DNA of 57,817 bases, from assembly GCF_000026985.1 (NCBI RefSeq), contig NC_017390.1, forward strand, positions 108,629 to 166,445, written 5' to 3'. This document shows positions 28,624-36,446 of this stretch, in pieces. Position 1 is the stretch's first letter. Every line of letters begins with the position of its first letter. The stretch is from Erwinia pyrifoliae DSM 12163. GTDB taxonomy: Bacteria > Pseudomonadota > Gammaproteobacteria > Enterobacterales > Enterobacteriaceae. The position numbers and the translations under genes are program-made. The notes beneath the pieces are model-generated. The model was not told the DNA's origin. It worked only from the letters and a program-made list of their open reading frames with translations, and ran no database searches.

Positions 28624-29394
28624 ATGAAGATCATTTTTTATTATATCTATATGAACGCCTGCAGGCAGTTTGTCTATGGTAAAAACTTGAGTGGAGAATT
28701 TATCCTTTCACTCAGTTATTATCTCGTTCAGTTTGTATTTATTGATCAGCTATCATCTTTTTCTGGAAGGCTGGGAAGCTATAGCAAAGAAGAAGTTCAC
28801 TTGATATTTGTTGTTTTCGTTCTTCTTGGCTTGTTATTGAGTATTTTCACCCATTCAGTTGAAACTTTTTTCGACAAGGTAGCGCATGGAAAAATTGAAG
28901 TTTATCTCACCAAGCCTGTTTCAATCTGGATTATGATGCTGCTTGGCTGGTGTAAGCCACTGCATCTGATCAATTTCATTATTCTTTTTCTCTGTGCTTA
29001 CCTTTTTGTCAGCGTGCCAGAGATGTCAGGTAGCGATCTCAACTGGTTGTCATTTATCTTAGCGTTAGTTTGTATCTTTTTAATCAATATATGTTTCTTC
29101 ATGATCTTCAATTTTCTGACATTCATTACCAGTCGGAAAATGCCGGTAGATTACTTCCATGAAATGATTTTCGAACTTTCATTCATCCCGGTCGCTATCT
29201 ATCCGTCAGCGATCGTCAAGTGGCTGCTCTTTTTGCTGCCAATGGGGTTTTCTGCGTCACTGCCGGTATCACTATTATTGGGGAAAAATGAGTGGAATAT
29301 AGGATATTTGCTGTTAAGTACCGTGATTATCATCACTGTCACCACTATTAGCTATCGGGTTAGCATCGGTAAGTTCAATGGGCTGGGAGGATAA
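28624..29394 (+). CDS. ABC-2 exporter permease subunit 2
   Basis: A 256-residue membrane protein with about six spans, the partner of the preceding subunit. It carries the same DUF990-type motif (VAHGKIEVYLTKPVSIW) at the corresponding position. Together with the ATPase it would form a heteromeric inner-membrane exporter, suited to secretion of a small product and to self-resistance. The ATG at 28624 follows AGGTGG and is one base from the previous stop. The desaturase gene starts one base after its own stop. Confidence 0.85.
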   Translation: MKIIFYYIYMNACRQFVYGKNLSGEFILSLSYYLVQFVFIDQLSSFSGRLGSYSKEEVHLIFVVFVLLGLLLSIFTHSVETFFDKVAHGKIEVYLTKPVSIWIMMLLGWCKPLHLINFIILFLCAYLFVSVPEMSGSDLNWLSFILALVCIFLINICFFMIFNFLTFITSRKMPVDYFHEMIFELSFIPVAIYPSAIVKWLLFLLPMGFSASLPVSLLLGKNEWNIGYLLLSTVIIITVTTISYRVSIGKFNGLGG

Positions 29395-29395
29395 T

Positions 29396-30289
29396 ATGGA
29401 CGTGCAACTGATTAATAAGATTAAGCATGAAAATAAGAGAAAATCGATATTTAAGGCATCGATAATAGCCTTCGTAAATGTATTTATTCCGTGGCTAATT
29501 GCTTGTCTGTCCTGCTGGGCGACTACATACTCTCCCATTTTTTATCTATTATTTCCCTTCCTGTCATTTTATATTGGTACGCGTTTTAGAGCCATTAATA
29601 ATATGTCGCATGAAGCGATTCACTTCAGTTTTTGCCGTAACAGAAAGGCCAATGAAATATTCGGTGAAATTTTTGCAGTAGCCGAGTTTTCAAAGTTTGA
29701 GTTGATCAGAAAAGAACACATGACACATCATAAATATTTGGGTGACATGAAAAGAGACATGGATTTTAGCGGTATCCGTCAATACGGATTGCACAAGAAA
29801 ATGACTCGTCGGCGTACTCTTCGTCATCTCCGTCAGGCCTTGCTTTTGCAGCAAATAAAGGACACCTTTTTTTTTATCATATTCGATCGTGATGCCCCAG
29901 ACTGGGCAAACACTCTGCGTGTTTGCTACCTGTTAATACTGTTCCCGGTGTTTATCTGTTTTCCTCTCTGGTTTTTTTGTCTTTTTATTATTCCCTTTTG
30001 CTATTTTTATCAGGTGCAGAAGCATCTGACAGACGTTTTCGATCACGGCGGATTACTGAAAAATGACGATCCGGTGCATAAATCGAGAAACTTCATTATT
30101 AAAAACCGCTTTCTCAGCGCCCTTTTGCTGCCTCGCTTCGATGGTTATCATCTGGTACATCACTTGTTACCCTGGGTAAGCGTAGAGAATCACCGACAGG
30201 CGCACCATATTTTGCTGGAAAATAGCGAGTACCGCAGCAGAGAACATGCTGCGCTGAAGCAGCTGCGGGAGTGGCTTAATGACAAATAG
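29396..30289 (+). CDS. Membrane fatty-acid-desaturase-like di-iron oxygenase
   Basis: A 297-residue integral membrane protein of the fatty acid desaturase/hydroxylase superfamily. All three histidine boxes are present: SHEAIH (H72, H76), HMTHH (H108, H111, H112) and HLVHH (H252, H255, H256), arranged around two pairs of membrane spans (about 25-65 and 170-205). An additional HLTDVFDHGG motif (210-219) is also seen in such enzymes. It could desaturate or hydroxylate an acyl chain or an amino-acid/polyamine side chain; within this operon it is a tailoring or precursor enzyme. The ATG at 29396 has GGGAGG upstream, and its end overlaps the next gene by 11 bases. Confidence 0.87.
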   Translation: MDVQLINKIKHENKRKSIFKASIIAFVNVFIPWLIACLSCWATTYSPIFYLLFPFLSFYIGTRFRAINNMSHEAIHFSFCRNRKANEIFGEIFAVAEFSKFELIRKEHMTHHKYLGDMKRDMDFSGIRQYGLHKKMTRRRTLRHLRQALLLQQIKDTFFFIIFDRDAPDWANTLRVCYLLILFPVFICFPLWFFCLFIIPFCYFYQVQKHLTDVFDHGGLLKNDDPVHKSRNFIIKNRFLSALLLPRFDGYHLVHHLLPWVSVENHRQAHHILLENSEYRSREHAALKQLREWLNDK

Positions 30290-31583
30290 CAGCCTTTATT
30301 CAACTAACAAGTTGATCGATCTCAGCGCTGCCAATGCCTGGCGATTGCAGGCAATTGAACATGGCATCATCGATCCTTCATGGGAATGGCTACTGACAGC
30401 TGTTGCATATCACCACGACCCGTTGCAACGTCTTCAGCTATCACTGGCACGTATTGAGCGGTTGATGGAGGAAGTCTGGATCGCTTATTTTCATCAGCCA
30501 GCGACACTGCTGCGAGAATTAGGCATCCCTGAGTGGATGCTTAATTATATTAAGCTCGATAAATGTGTGATGCCGGTTCCTTTACGCTGGGACGCCATTT
30601 GCCGTGAAACGCATTGGAAAATTATCGAGATAAATACCGGGTTTTGTTTGGGGGGGCTTAATGGCTTTTCCGTCAACCAACAGCGTGAAGATTTTTATGC
30701 CCGTAGTGGTTCCGACATTGCTATGGCGCAGCTGGATAATACTTTCCGTTTCCTGGCGGAGAGCCTACGCCCCGTTGTTGGTGATAATGCGGTAATCCCG
30801 GTGATCGAAACAGCCGGAGGTTATGAAAAATACGGTTTTTATTTGCATCACTTTGTGATGAATATGAACAAAACCCGTTCGGGCTTCTACATTTCTGGCA
30901 CGGTTGCTGATTTTGAAATCATTGAAGAGCAGATCTTCTTTAAGGGTCATGCTGTCATGCATTTTATCCCAATGTTCAACTTATATGAGCTATCTGAAAA
31001 CCAACCCGATCACCGGTTTTTTCTTCATCATCTGAAAGAAGAAAGCCTCGTCTCATTGTTGGGTTTCAGGGAGCTGATCTTCTCAAATAAAGCGTTTATT
31101 CCCTGGCTTGTCAGCTATGCGGCCGCCACGCGGAGTGCTGAGGAGGCGCAAGAGATAGCCGATCTTTTTCCCCGGAGCACGGTTTTGTCGAACGGTAATG
31201 TCAGGTCATTTTTTGACGGCGATTTCATTCTCAAACCGGCAGAGGGCTATGGCGGAAACGGTATTGTCTGTAGCTGGCTTTGCCAACGGGATGACTGGAT
31301 CAACGCCCTGCAACATGTGCTGTCTGATGGCGACCTGTGGCTTATTCAGGAAAGAATCATCGGCAACGTATCGTATATGCAGTCTGTTGATGCCAGCGGA
31401 AACATGAAAGAAGGGTGCTCATCGGTGGTACATGGTTTTATTACCCTGCGCGGGAAATTCATCGGAAATCTCACTCGCGCTGCCATCGGAATTCAGCAGC
31501 CTGGCATTATTAACGCTCATCAAGGGGCCGCTTTTGGGCTGTCCGGTCTCAACCTGAATATGAGTGCGAAGAGGATTTTATGA
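30279..31583 (+). CDS. Circularly permuted ATP-grasp ligase
   Basis: A 434-residue protein with ATP-grasp elements in permuted order. A carboxylate/metal motif WKIIEINTGFCLGG (113-126; Glu117, Asn119) comes before the nucleotide loop FILKPAEGYGGNGI (316-329; Lys319), and the adenine-region LIQERI (355-360) follows. Permuted ATP-grasp proteins include glutathionylspermidine synthetase and DUF403/404-type ligases that couple carboxylates to amines, including polyamines. That fits the polyamine enzymes at the start of the operon, but the substrate is not established. It overlaps the desaturase gene by 11 bases and the next gene by 4. Confidence 0.78.
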   Translation: MTNSSLYSTNKLIDLSAANAWRLQAIEHGIIDPSWEWLLTAVAYHHDPLQRLQLSLARIERLMEEVWIAYFHQPATLLRELGIPEWMLNYIKLDKCVMPVPLRWDAICRETHWKIIEINTGFCLGGLNGFSVNQQREDFYARSGSDIAMAQLDNTFRFLAESLRPVVGDNAVIPVIETAGGYEKYGFYLHHFVMNMNKTRSGFYISGTVADFEIIEEQIFFKGHAVMHFIPMFNLYELSENQPDHRFFLHHLKEESLVSLLGFRELIFSNKAFIPWLVSYAAATRSAEEAQEIADLFPRSTVLSNGNVRSFFDGDFILKPAEGYGGNGIVCSWLCQRDDWINALQHVLSDGDLWLIQERIIGNVSYMQSVDASGNMKEGCSSVVHGFITLRGKFIGNLTRAAIGIQQPGIINAHQGAAFGLSGLNLNMSAKRIL

Positions 31584-31822
31584 ATATAACCGTGTGGCAG
31601 TGTGACAAATGTGGCTATATGCAAAATTTGGATGCCGCCGAATGTAAAACAAGCGATATTTTTTGTCTTAAGCATACTGAACATGATGTTAATTACAGCT
31701 TGTATATTTGTAAGTGGTGTTTATTTTCTGCCTTTAAATATTGCGCCCGGCCTGATGTACTCACGTCAGTGCACACAGAAAATCAGAATTTTTATCACCT
31801 GAAGTTCAGAAGAAAAAGGTAA
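31580..31822 (+). CDS. Small zinc-ribbon protein, unknown role
   Basis: An 80-residue protein with two CxxC knuckles, CDKC (8-11) and CKWC (44-47), 32 residues apart, expected to bind one zinc ion. The C-terminus is basic (FRRKR). It begins with an ATGA overlap on the preceding gene and is followed after 4 bases by the acetyltransferase gene, so it is a genuine operon member. I do not recognise the family. Possible roles are a chaperone or scaffold for the ligases or a carrier/substrate peptide. A LysW-type carrier is unlikely because the acidic EDWGE-like tail is missing. Confidence 0.72.
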   Translation: MNITVWQCDKCGYMQNLDAAECKTSDIFCLKHTEHDVNYSLYICKWCLFSAFKYCARPDVLTSVHTENQNFYHLKFRRKR

Positions 31823-31826
31823 GAAC

Positions 31827-32336
31827 ATGGCGGTATACAATAAAGTCGTTGCTGATGATTTCGACGTACCGCTTGTTGTGCAGGGAGACAGGTTTACTCT
31901 TCGCCCGCTCAGTCCGGAGTACGCAGATCTGGATTATGCGGCGGTGACGGCGAGTAAGCCCATACTGGGTGATATTTTTTCCGACTGCTGGCCGGAAGAT
32001 ATTCGTAGCAGGGAAGATAATCTTGCTTATATCAGCGAAGATTATCAGGATTTCATTGATCGCACCGGTTTTTCTTATATCATCCTGGATAATGATGAGC
32101 GCTTTTGTATTGGCTGTGTTTATTTATTTCCCTCCTTATATGAAGGTAGCGATGTCGCGGTTTATTACTGGTTCAATATTGAGGTGGTTGAAACGCCTCT
32201 TGCAGAAAAGGTTGAATCGTTTATTCGCCAATGGGTTGGCGATTTTTGGCGTATTGAAAAACCGGCTTACCCCGGCCGGGATATTCCCTGGGGCGAGTGG
32301 TTAAGTCGCTCACGAAAGATATTTCCAGAGAATTAA
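31827..32336 (+). CDS. GNAT-like acetyltransferase
   Basis: A 169-residue protein with a GNAT-like layout: FTLRPLSPEYADLDYAAV at the N-terminus (about 24-41), then the beta-strands YIILDNDERFCIGCVYLFPS (about 86-105) and VAVYYWF (about 113-119), which resemble motif A/B of RimJ/RimL-type N-acetyltransferases, although the pyrophosphate loop (Q/RxxGxG/A) is not clear. It may acetylate an amino group of the product as a final tailoring or self-protection step. It is last in the operon, preceded by an AAGGTAAG ribosome binding site, and converges with yddE 80 bases downstream. Confidence 0.65.
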   Translation: MAVYNKVVADDFDVPLVVQGDRFTLRPLSPEYADLDYAAVTASKPILGDIFSDCWPEDIRSREDNLAYISEDYQDFIDRTGFSYIILDNDERFCIGCVYLFPSLYEGSDVAVYYWFNIEVVETPLAEKVESFIRQWVGDFWRIEKPAYPGRDIPWGEWLSRSRKIFPEN

Positions 32337-32416
32337 TCCTGTGCACAATGCTTCAGGTTGCCTGGTCAATCTGGTCGGGCGTATGCGGCGGACTATACGA
32401 CAGCCCGCCCCGGTAC

Positions 32417-33268
32417 TTATATGGTGACAGTACCGTTAATCACCGTGACGGTCTGGCCGCCAATCCAGATACCGTCACAGGCATAATTAACGCTAAGGCG
32501 CCCCGCGCGCTGTATAGCCGTTCCCTGTCGGACGTGATAATCCAGCTCCACCCCGCGCGCCTGAAAATAACGTGCCAGGCAGGCGTTGGCGCTGCCGGTC
32601 ACCGGGTCTTCTGCCAGTGCGCCCTGTTCAATCATTAGCGCCCGCACCTCGTACTGCTCATTTGCACCTTGCAGCGGCGCGAATATCATGACCCCATTTA
32701 CCCGTGCTTTTTGCACCAGGCGGGTAAACTCAACCGCATCCGGTTTCGCCGCCAAAACGGCCTCAGCAGAGGTCATCGGCACCAGCAGCCAGCGAATACC
32801 CATATCAGCGATCATCATCGGAAGCTGTTCTTCCAGTCGTTCGCTGTTGAGCGCGCTGCTAATCGGCGCATCATTGAACGGAGTCAGAATGGCCTCCGGT
32901 GCGGCAAAGGCCAATGCCCCGCCCGCGCCGATTTTGACTTTTACCAGACCCAGCTGACACTCCTGCACGATTTGACCAGGATGTTTGAGCGCATGACCGG
33001 CTTCCAGTAGCGCGTGAGCGGTGCCGAGCGTTGGATGGCCGGCAAAAGGCAGCTCCATGTCTTTGGTAAAAATACGCACCCGGTAGTCGGCAGCGGCATC
33101 CGTTGGCGGCAGCACGAAAGTGGTTTCCGAAAGATGGGTCCAGCGGGCGATCGACTGCATCTGCGCATTGCTCAGACCGCTGGCATCCATGATCACCGCC
33201 AGCGGGTTACCGTTGCAGGGGGTAGTGGTAAAAACATCGACCTGTTTGAAAGGGCGTTTTAGCGTCAT
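32417..33268 (-). CDS. yddE: PhzF-family isomerase YddE
   Basis: A 283-residue cytosolic protein of the PhzF/diaminopimelate-epimerase-like fold. The catalytic glutamate lies in HLSETTFVLP (Glu48). LPFAGHPTLGTAHALL and EDPVTGSANACLARYF are the conserved half-barrel motifs. Phenazine-pathway PhzF isomerises dihydro-3-hydroxyanthranilate, but no other phenazine gene is here, and E. coli YddE (297) has no established substrate to my knowledge. A broken MocR-type regulator and mqo follow upstream. It faces the end of the biosynthetic operon and is not part of it. Confidence 0.85.
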   Translation of the reverse strand: MTLKRPFKQVDVFTTTPCNGNPLAVIMDASGLSNAQMQSIARWTHLSETTFVLPPTDAAADYRVRIFTKDMELPFAGHPTLGTAHALLEAGHALKHPGQIVQECQLGLVKVKIGAGGALAFAAPEAILTPFNDAPISSALNSERLEEQLPMMIADMGIRWLLVPMTSAEAVLAAKPDAVEFTRLVQKARVNGVMIFAPLQGANEQYEVRALMIEQGALAEDPVTGSANACLARYFQARGVELDYHVRQGTAIQRAGRLSVNYACDGIWIGGQTVTVINGTVTI

Positions 33269-33319
33269 AGCTGTACCTGTCAGTGTTTAATATCAATGAG
33301 TATTGATAAAGCATAGCGG

Positions 33320-33600
33320 TTAAAAAAGGCAGGGGTTTATGCTGAAAGATGAATTCACTCCGGCGGCGATGCCGCTCATCTCGCAGGCCAGTGCGCCGGT
33401 ACGTTTCAGCGCCCAGATATAGCGTTCATCGAACGGATAGCAACAGGAGAGCCGTAGAGTAGGGTGACAGCGTTCGCCCTGGATCCAGAGCGCGCCCGAT
33501 GACCTATATCGGTGTGGCCTGTTCCAGGCGGTAAATCCTAAAGCCTGGCTGATGGCAGCAGTGACATAATGCCAGTAGAGGGGAGAGGCGGCCCACTGCG
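33320..33600 (-). pseudogene. Remnant of a MocR-type (GntR/aminotransferase) regulator, C-terminus only
   Basis: The gap between yddE and mqo encodes, on the minus strand without stops, a fragment of about 88 residues ending at a TAA (33322-33320). It includes GALWIQGERCHPTLRLSCCYP and DERYIWALKRTGALACEMS. This resembles the last strand-helix region of PLP-dependent MocR regulators such as YjiR and YdcR, in the usual pattern of 'GxLF...G.Y...LRLN...P......AL..LG'. No start codon, DNA-binding domain or lysine site is present, so it is a decayed gene. Family assignment is by eye. Confidence 0.5.
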
Positions 33601-33618
33601 CGGCCGCCTTTGTCAGGG

Positions 33619-35181
33619 TTATTTTCCGATGACAGAATGGGTTGTGATGGTCGGTTCATCGTTGGCAGCCGGATCCATCGGCGTGTAGTCCAGCTGCAGA
33701 ATGCGGCTGGTTTCAGCCAGTTCTTTCTCGGTGGCGGCAACGTTACCGTTCAGCTTCTGTCCATAGAACGGGATAATTGCCTTCAGCTTGCTCTGCCATT
33801 GCGGTGTGGCCATCTGCTGTTTAAACACTTTGCTCATCAGTTCCAGCATGATGGGTGCTGCAGTAGAAGCGCCGGGGGAGGCTCCGAGCAGGGCTGATAT
33901 CGTGCCGTCCTGTGAAGTGACCACTTCGGTACCCAGCTTCAGCACGCCGCCTTTGCTGGCATCCTTCTGGATTATCTGCACGCGCTGACCGGCTTTCACC
34001 CTGCGCCAGTCATGCTTCTGCGCCTGTGGGAAATACTCGCGTAATGCATTGATACGGTCATCTTCACCCAGCATCACCTGGCCCACCAGATACTTCACCA
34101 GGTTAAAATTATCAAGGCCGACACGCAGCATCGGCGCCAGGTTCGACGGGGTGATGGAGCTGAACATATCCCACAGGGAACCCTGTTTCAGGAACTTGGT
34201 GGAAAAGGTAGCGAAGGGGCCAAACAGCAGCACCTGCTTGCCGTCCAGCACTCTGGAATCCAGATGAGGAACCGACATCGGCGGTGCGCCAACGGAGGCT
34301 TTACCATATACCTTCGCATGATGGCTGTTGACCAGTTCCGGGTTATCGGTGACGAGGAACTCGCCGCCGACCGGGAATCCCGCGTAGTTTTTTGCTTCCG
34401 GAATCCCGGATTCTTGCAACAGCTTCAGGACGGCCCCACCGGCCCCGATAAAGACGTATTTCGCCCTGATGACTGTTTTTTCATCGTTGTTTTTCAGGTC
34501 GGATACGGTAACGCACCAGCTGCCATCGGTATTGCGTTTTATGCTACGTACTTCACGACTGGTCTGGCGCTGAAAATTTTCGCTCTTCTGTAGCGATGCC
34601 ACCAGCTGACGGGTGATTTCACCGAAGTTAACATCCGTTCCGGTCGGAATTCGGGTTGCTGCGACTTTCTGCGTAGGGTCGCGGCCTTCCATCACCAGCG
34701 GTACCCATTCTCCGATCTGCTGCGGATCTTCTGAGAACTCCATACCACGAAACAGCGTGCTTTGCTGAAGGGCCGTGAAACGTTTTTTCAGGAACTTGAC
34801 GTTGGCGTCACCCCAGACGAAGCTCATATGCGACACGCTGGTGATAAAGCTTTGTGGATTGCTCATCACATGACGTTGCACCTGGTGCGCCCAGAAACGA
34901 CGGGAAATCTGGAATGCTTCGTTGATCTCTATCGCTTTTTTGATACTGACAGAGCCGTCGGCATTTTCCGGGGTGTAGTTCAGCTCCATCAAGGCTGAAT
35001 GGCCCGTTCCGGCATTATTCCAGCCGTTCGAGCTCTCTTCTGCCACGCCGTCCAGACGTTCTACCATGCTGATGCGCCATTCCGGCTCCAGCTCTTGCAG
35101 GTAAGTACCGAGTGTGGCGCTCATCACCCCACCCCCGATAAGTAATACATCGACGTGATTGTCTACTGCCATTTTGCGCAT
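33619..35181 (-). CDS. mqo: Malate:quinone oxidoreductase Mqo
   Basis: A 520-residue peripheral inner-membrane FAD enzyme (E. coli 548) that oxidises malate to oxaloacetate and reduces quinone. The FAD-binding motif [16 protein letters not shown] is at about residues 14-29, followed by [39 protein letters not shown] and [16 protein letters not shown] are further Mqo signatures. The gene starts at 35181 ([12 protein letters not shown]). It lies between the MocR remnant and tpiA, which is not its E. coli location. It works with ubiquinone in the respiratory chain. Confidence 0.96.
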   Translation of the reverse strand: MRKMAVDNHVDVLLIGGGVMSATLGTYLQELEPEWRISMVERLDGVAEESSNGWNNAGTGHSALMELNYTPENADGSVSIKKAIEINEAFQISRRFWAHQVQRHVMSNPQSFITSVSHMSFVWGDANVKFLKKRFTALQQSTLFRGMEFSEDPQQIGEWVPLVMEGRDPTQKVAATRIPTGTDVNFGEITRQLVASLQKSENFQRQTSREVRSIKRNTDGSWCVTVSDLKNNDEKTVIRAKYVFIGAGGAVLKLLQESGIPEAKNYAGFPVGGEFLVTDNPELVNSHHAKVYGKASVGAPPMSVPHLDSRVLDGKQVLLFGPFATFSTKFLKQGSLWDMFSSITPSNLAPMLRVGLDNFNLVKYLVGQVMLGEDDRINALREYFPQAQKHDWRRVKAGQRVQIIQKDASKGGVLKLGTEVVTSQDGTISALLGASPGASTAAPIMLELMSKVFKQQMATPQWQSKLKAIIPFYGQKLNGNVAATEKELAETSRILQLDYTPMDPAANDEPTITTHSVIGK

Positions 35182-35198
35182 GAGACGACATCTCCGTG

Positions 35199-35216
35199 TG
35201 TTGAATTAAATCAACA
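35199..35216. promoter_or_regulatory. Palindrome close to the mqo start (possible operator)
   Basis: TGTTGA, six A/T-rich bases, TCAACA: a perfect dyad 18 bases above the mqo ATG. The centre resembles an FNR box (TTGAT-N4-ATCAA) with one mismatch per half. Respiratory control of mqo is known in E. coli, there through ArcA. Regulator identity here is a guess. Confidence 0.35.
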
Positions 35217-35529
35217 TGTTAGCCAGGGAAACAGCGCTGGGGGGTCAGCAACCAGTCTGACTGCCCCGCTATTCCAGGGTTGCTGACAGTGAAAAACCAC
35301 TCGGTTTAAAGGTGTTTAATCGCTGTGCAAATGCTTCAGAAATATACCATTGTTACCGGAGAATTAAAAAATTGTTTAAAGATTAAAAGTAGAAATGATA
35401 ACGGTCATAGAATAAGTAACATTTATAGCGATATTTGCATGAGCGGCAGCGATAGCGCTTGCCTGTCTGTATGAACAGGTTGGCGTCAGCGTGAGGGAGA
35501 TGAAAGAGAGGATAAAACGGTTTGGCAGG
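35217..35529. other. Non-coding gap between mqo and the tpiA terminator
   Basis: About 310 bases upstream of mqo and downstream of tpiA. I see no supported gene; short open frames here lack ribosome binding sites and family features. Part of it must carry the mqo promoter, which I could not pick out. Confidence 0.4.
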
Positions 35530-35553
35530 ATCCTGCCCCGCATGGGGCAGGAT
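35530..35553 (-). terminator. Hairpin downstream of tpiA
   Basis: A perfect 10-base-pair stem (ATCCTGCCCC / GGGGCAGGAT) with a GCAT loop starts 7 bases past the tpiA stop. The tract after it on the minus strand is only moderately T-rich. An overlapping 14-base palindrome (35524-35537, GGCAGGATCCTGCC) gives an alternative fold. Confidence 0.75.
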
Positions 35554-35560
35554 AACCTCA

Positions 35561-36328
35561 TCAGGCTCTTTTCGCCGCCGCCGCCGCTTTAACAATCGCT
35601 GCGAAGGCATCGGCTTTCAGGGATGCGCCGCCCACCAGAGCGCCGTCGATATCTGGCTGAGCAAACAGCTCTGCCGCATTTTTATCGTTCACAGAACCAC
35701 CGTACTGAATGATGACCTGAGCGGCCACCGTCGCATCTTTCTGCGCGATATGGTCGCGGATAAATTTGTGTACTGCCTGAGCCTGAGCCGGGGTAGCTGA
35801 TTTGCCCGTGCCGATTGCCCATACGGGTTCATAAGCGATCACCACACCAGTGAAAGCATCAGCGCCCTGCGAATTCAGTACCGCATCGATCTGACGTGCG
35901 CAGACTTCTTCGGTTTTACCCGCTTCATTTTCCGCTTCGGTTTCACCAATGCACAGCACCGGGATCAGACCCGTCGCCTTCAGCACGGCAAATTTTTTCG
36001 CAATCAGTTCATCGCTTTCTGCGTGCCAGGTACGGCGCTCGGAGTGGCCAATAATGATGTACCGTGCGCCGATGTCTTTCAGCATCTCGGCAGAAACTTC
36101 GCCAGTGAAAGCGCCAGACAGGTTAACGTCAACGTTCTGCGCACCCAGGGCGACAGGGCTGCCGGAAATGGCCTGCTTCGCCTGATCCAGATACATGACA
36201 GGGGGAGCAATCGCCACCCCACAACCATCAACGCCGCTCAGCTCGGTACGCAGACCGGCGATCAGTTCGTTGACCATGTGCTTGTTGCCATTGAGTTTCC
36301 AGTTACCCATCACTAATGGATGTCGCAT
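35561..36328 (-). CDS. tpiA: Triosephosphate isomerase TpiA
   Basis: A 255-residue TIM-barrel enzyme that interconverts dihydroxyacetone phosphate and glyceraldehyde 3-phosphate. GNWKLNG carries the substrate lysine (Lys11), the electrophilic histidine is in IIGHSERR (about 95), and the catalytic glutamate lies in [16 protein letters not shown] (about 167, with the mobile loop). The ATG at 36328 gives [11 protein letters not shown] and the E. coli length exactly. Confidence 0.99.
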   Translation of the reverse strand: MRHPLVMGNWKLNGNKHMVNELIAGLRTELSGVDGCGVAIAPPVMYLDQAKQAISGSPVALGAQNVDVNLSGAFTGEVSAEMLKDIGARYIIIGHSERRTWHAESDELIAKKFAVLKATGLIPVLCIGETEAENEAGKTEEVCARQIDAVLNSQGADAFTGVVIAYEPVWAIGTGKSATPAQAQAVHKFIRDHIAQKDATVAAQVIIQYGGSVNDKNAAELFAQPDIDGALVGGASLKADAFAAIVKAAAAAKRA

Positions 36329-36446
36329 TCTATCCTCCACGCTTCGAGAGTGTTAAAGCTGCCGACGGGCAGCATTGTCTGCCTGACAGTATAGAGATCA
36401 AATATCGGAAAGGCTTTGCTTTTTGTTATCCTTCTGGCCTGCCATT

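Noticed and set aside
31580..31822. LysW-type amino-group carrier identity for the zinc-ribbon protein
   Set aside because: The required acidic C-terminal tail with terminal glutamate is absent; the tail is basic.
32417..33268. Phenazine biosynthesis, because of the PhzF-family protein next to the operon
   Set aside because: No other phz gene is present, the gene is convergent with the operon, and the protein matches the housekeeping-type YddE.
35376..35561. Small open frame on the minus strand between tpiA and mqo
   Set aside because: It overlaps the tpiA hairpin and has no coding signature.
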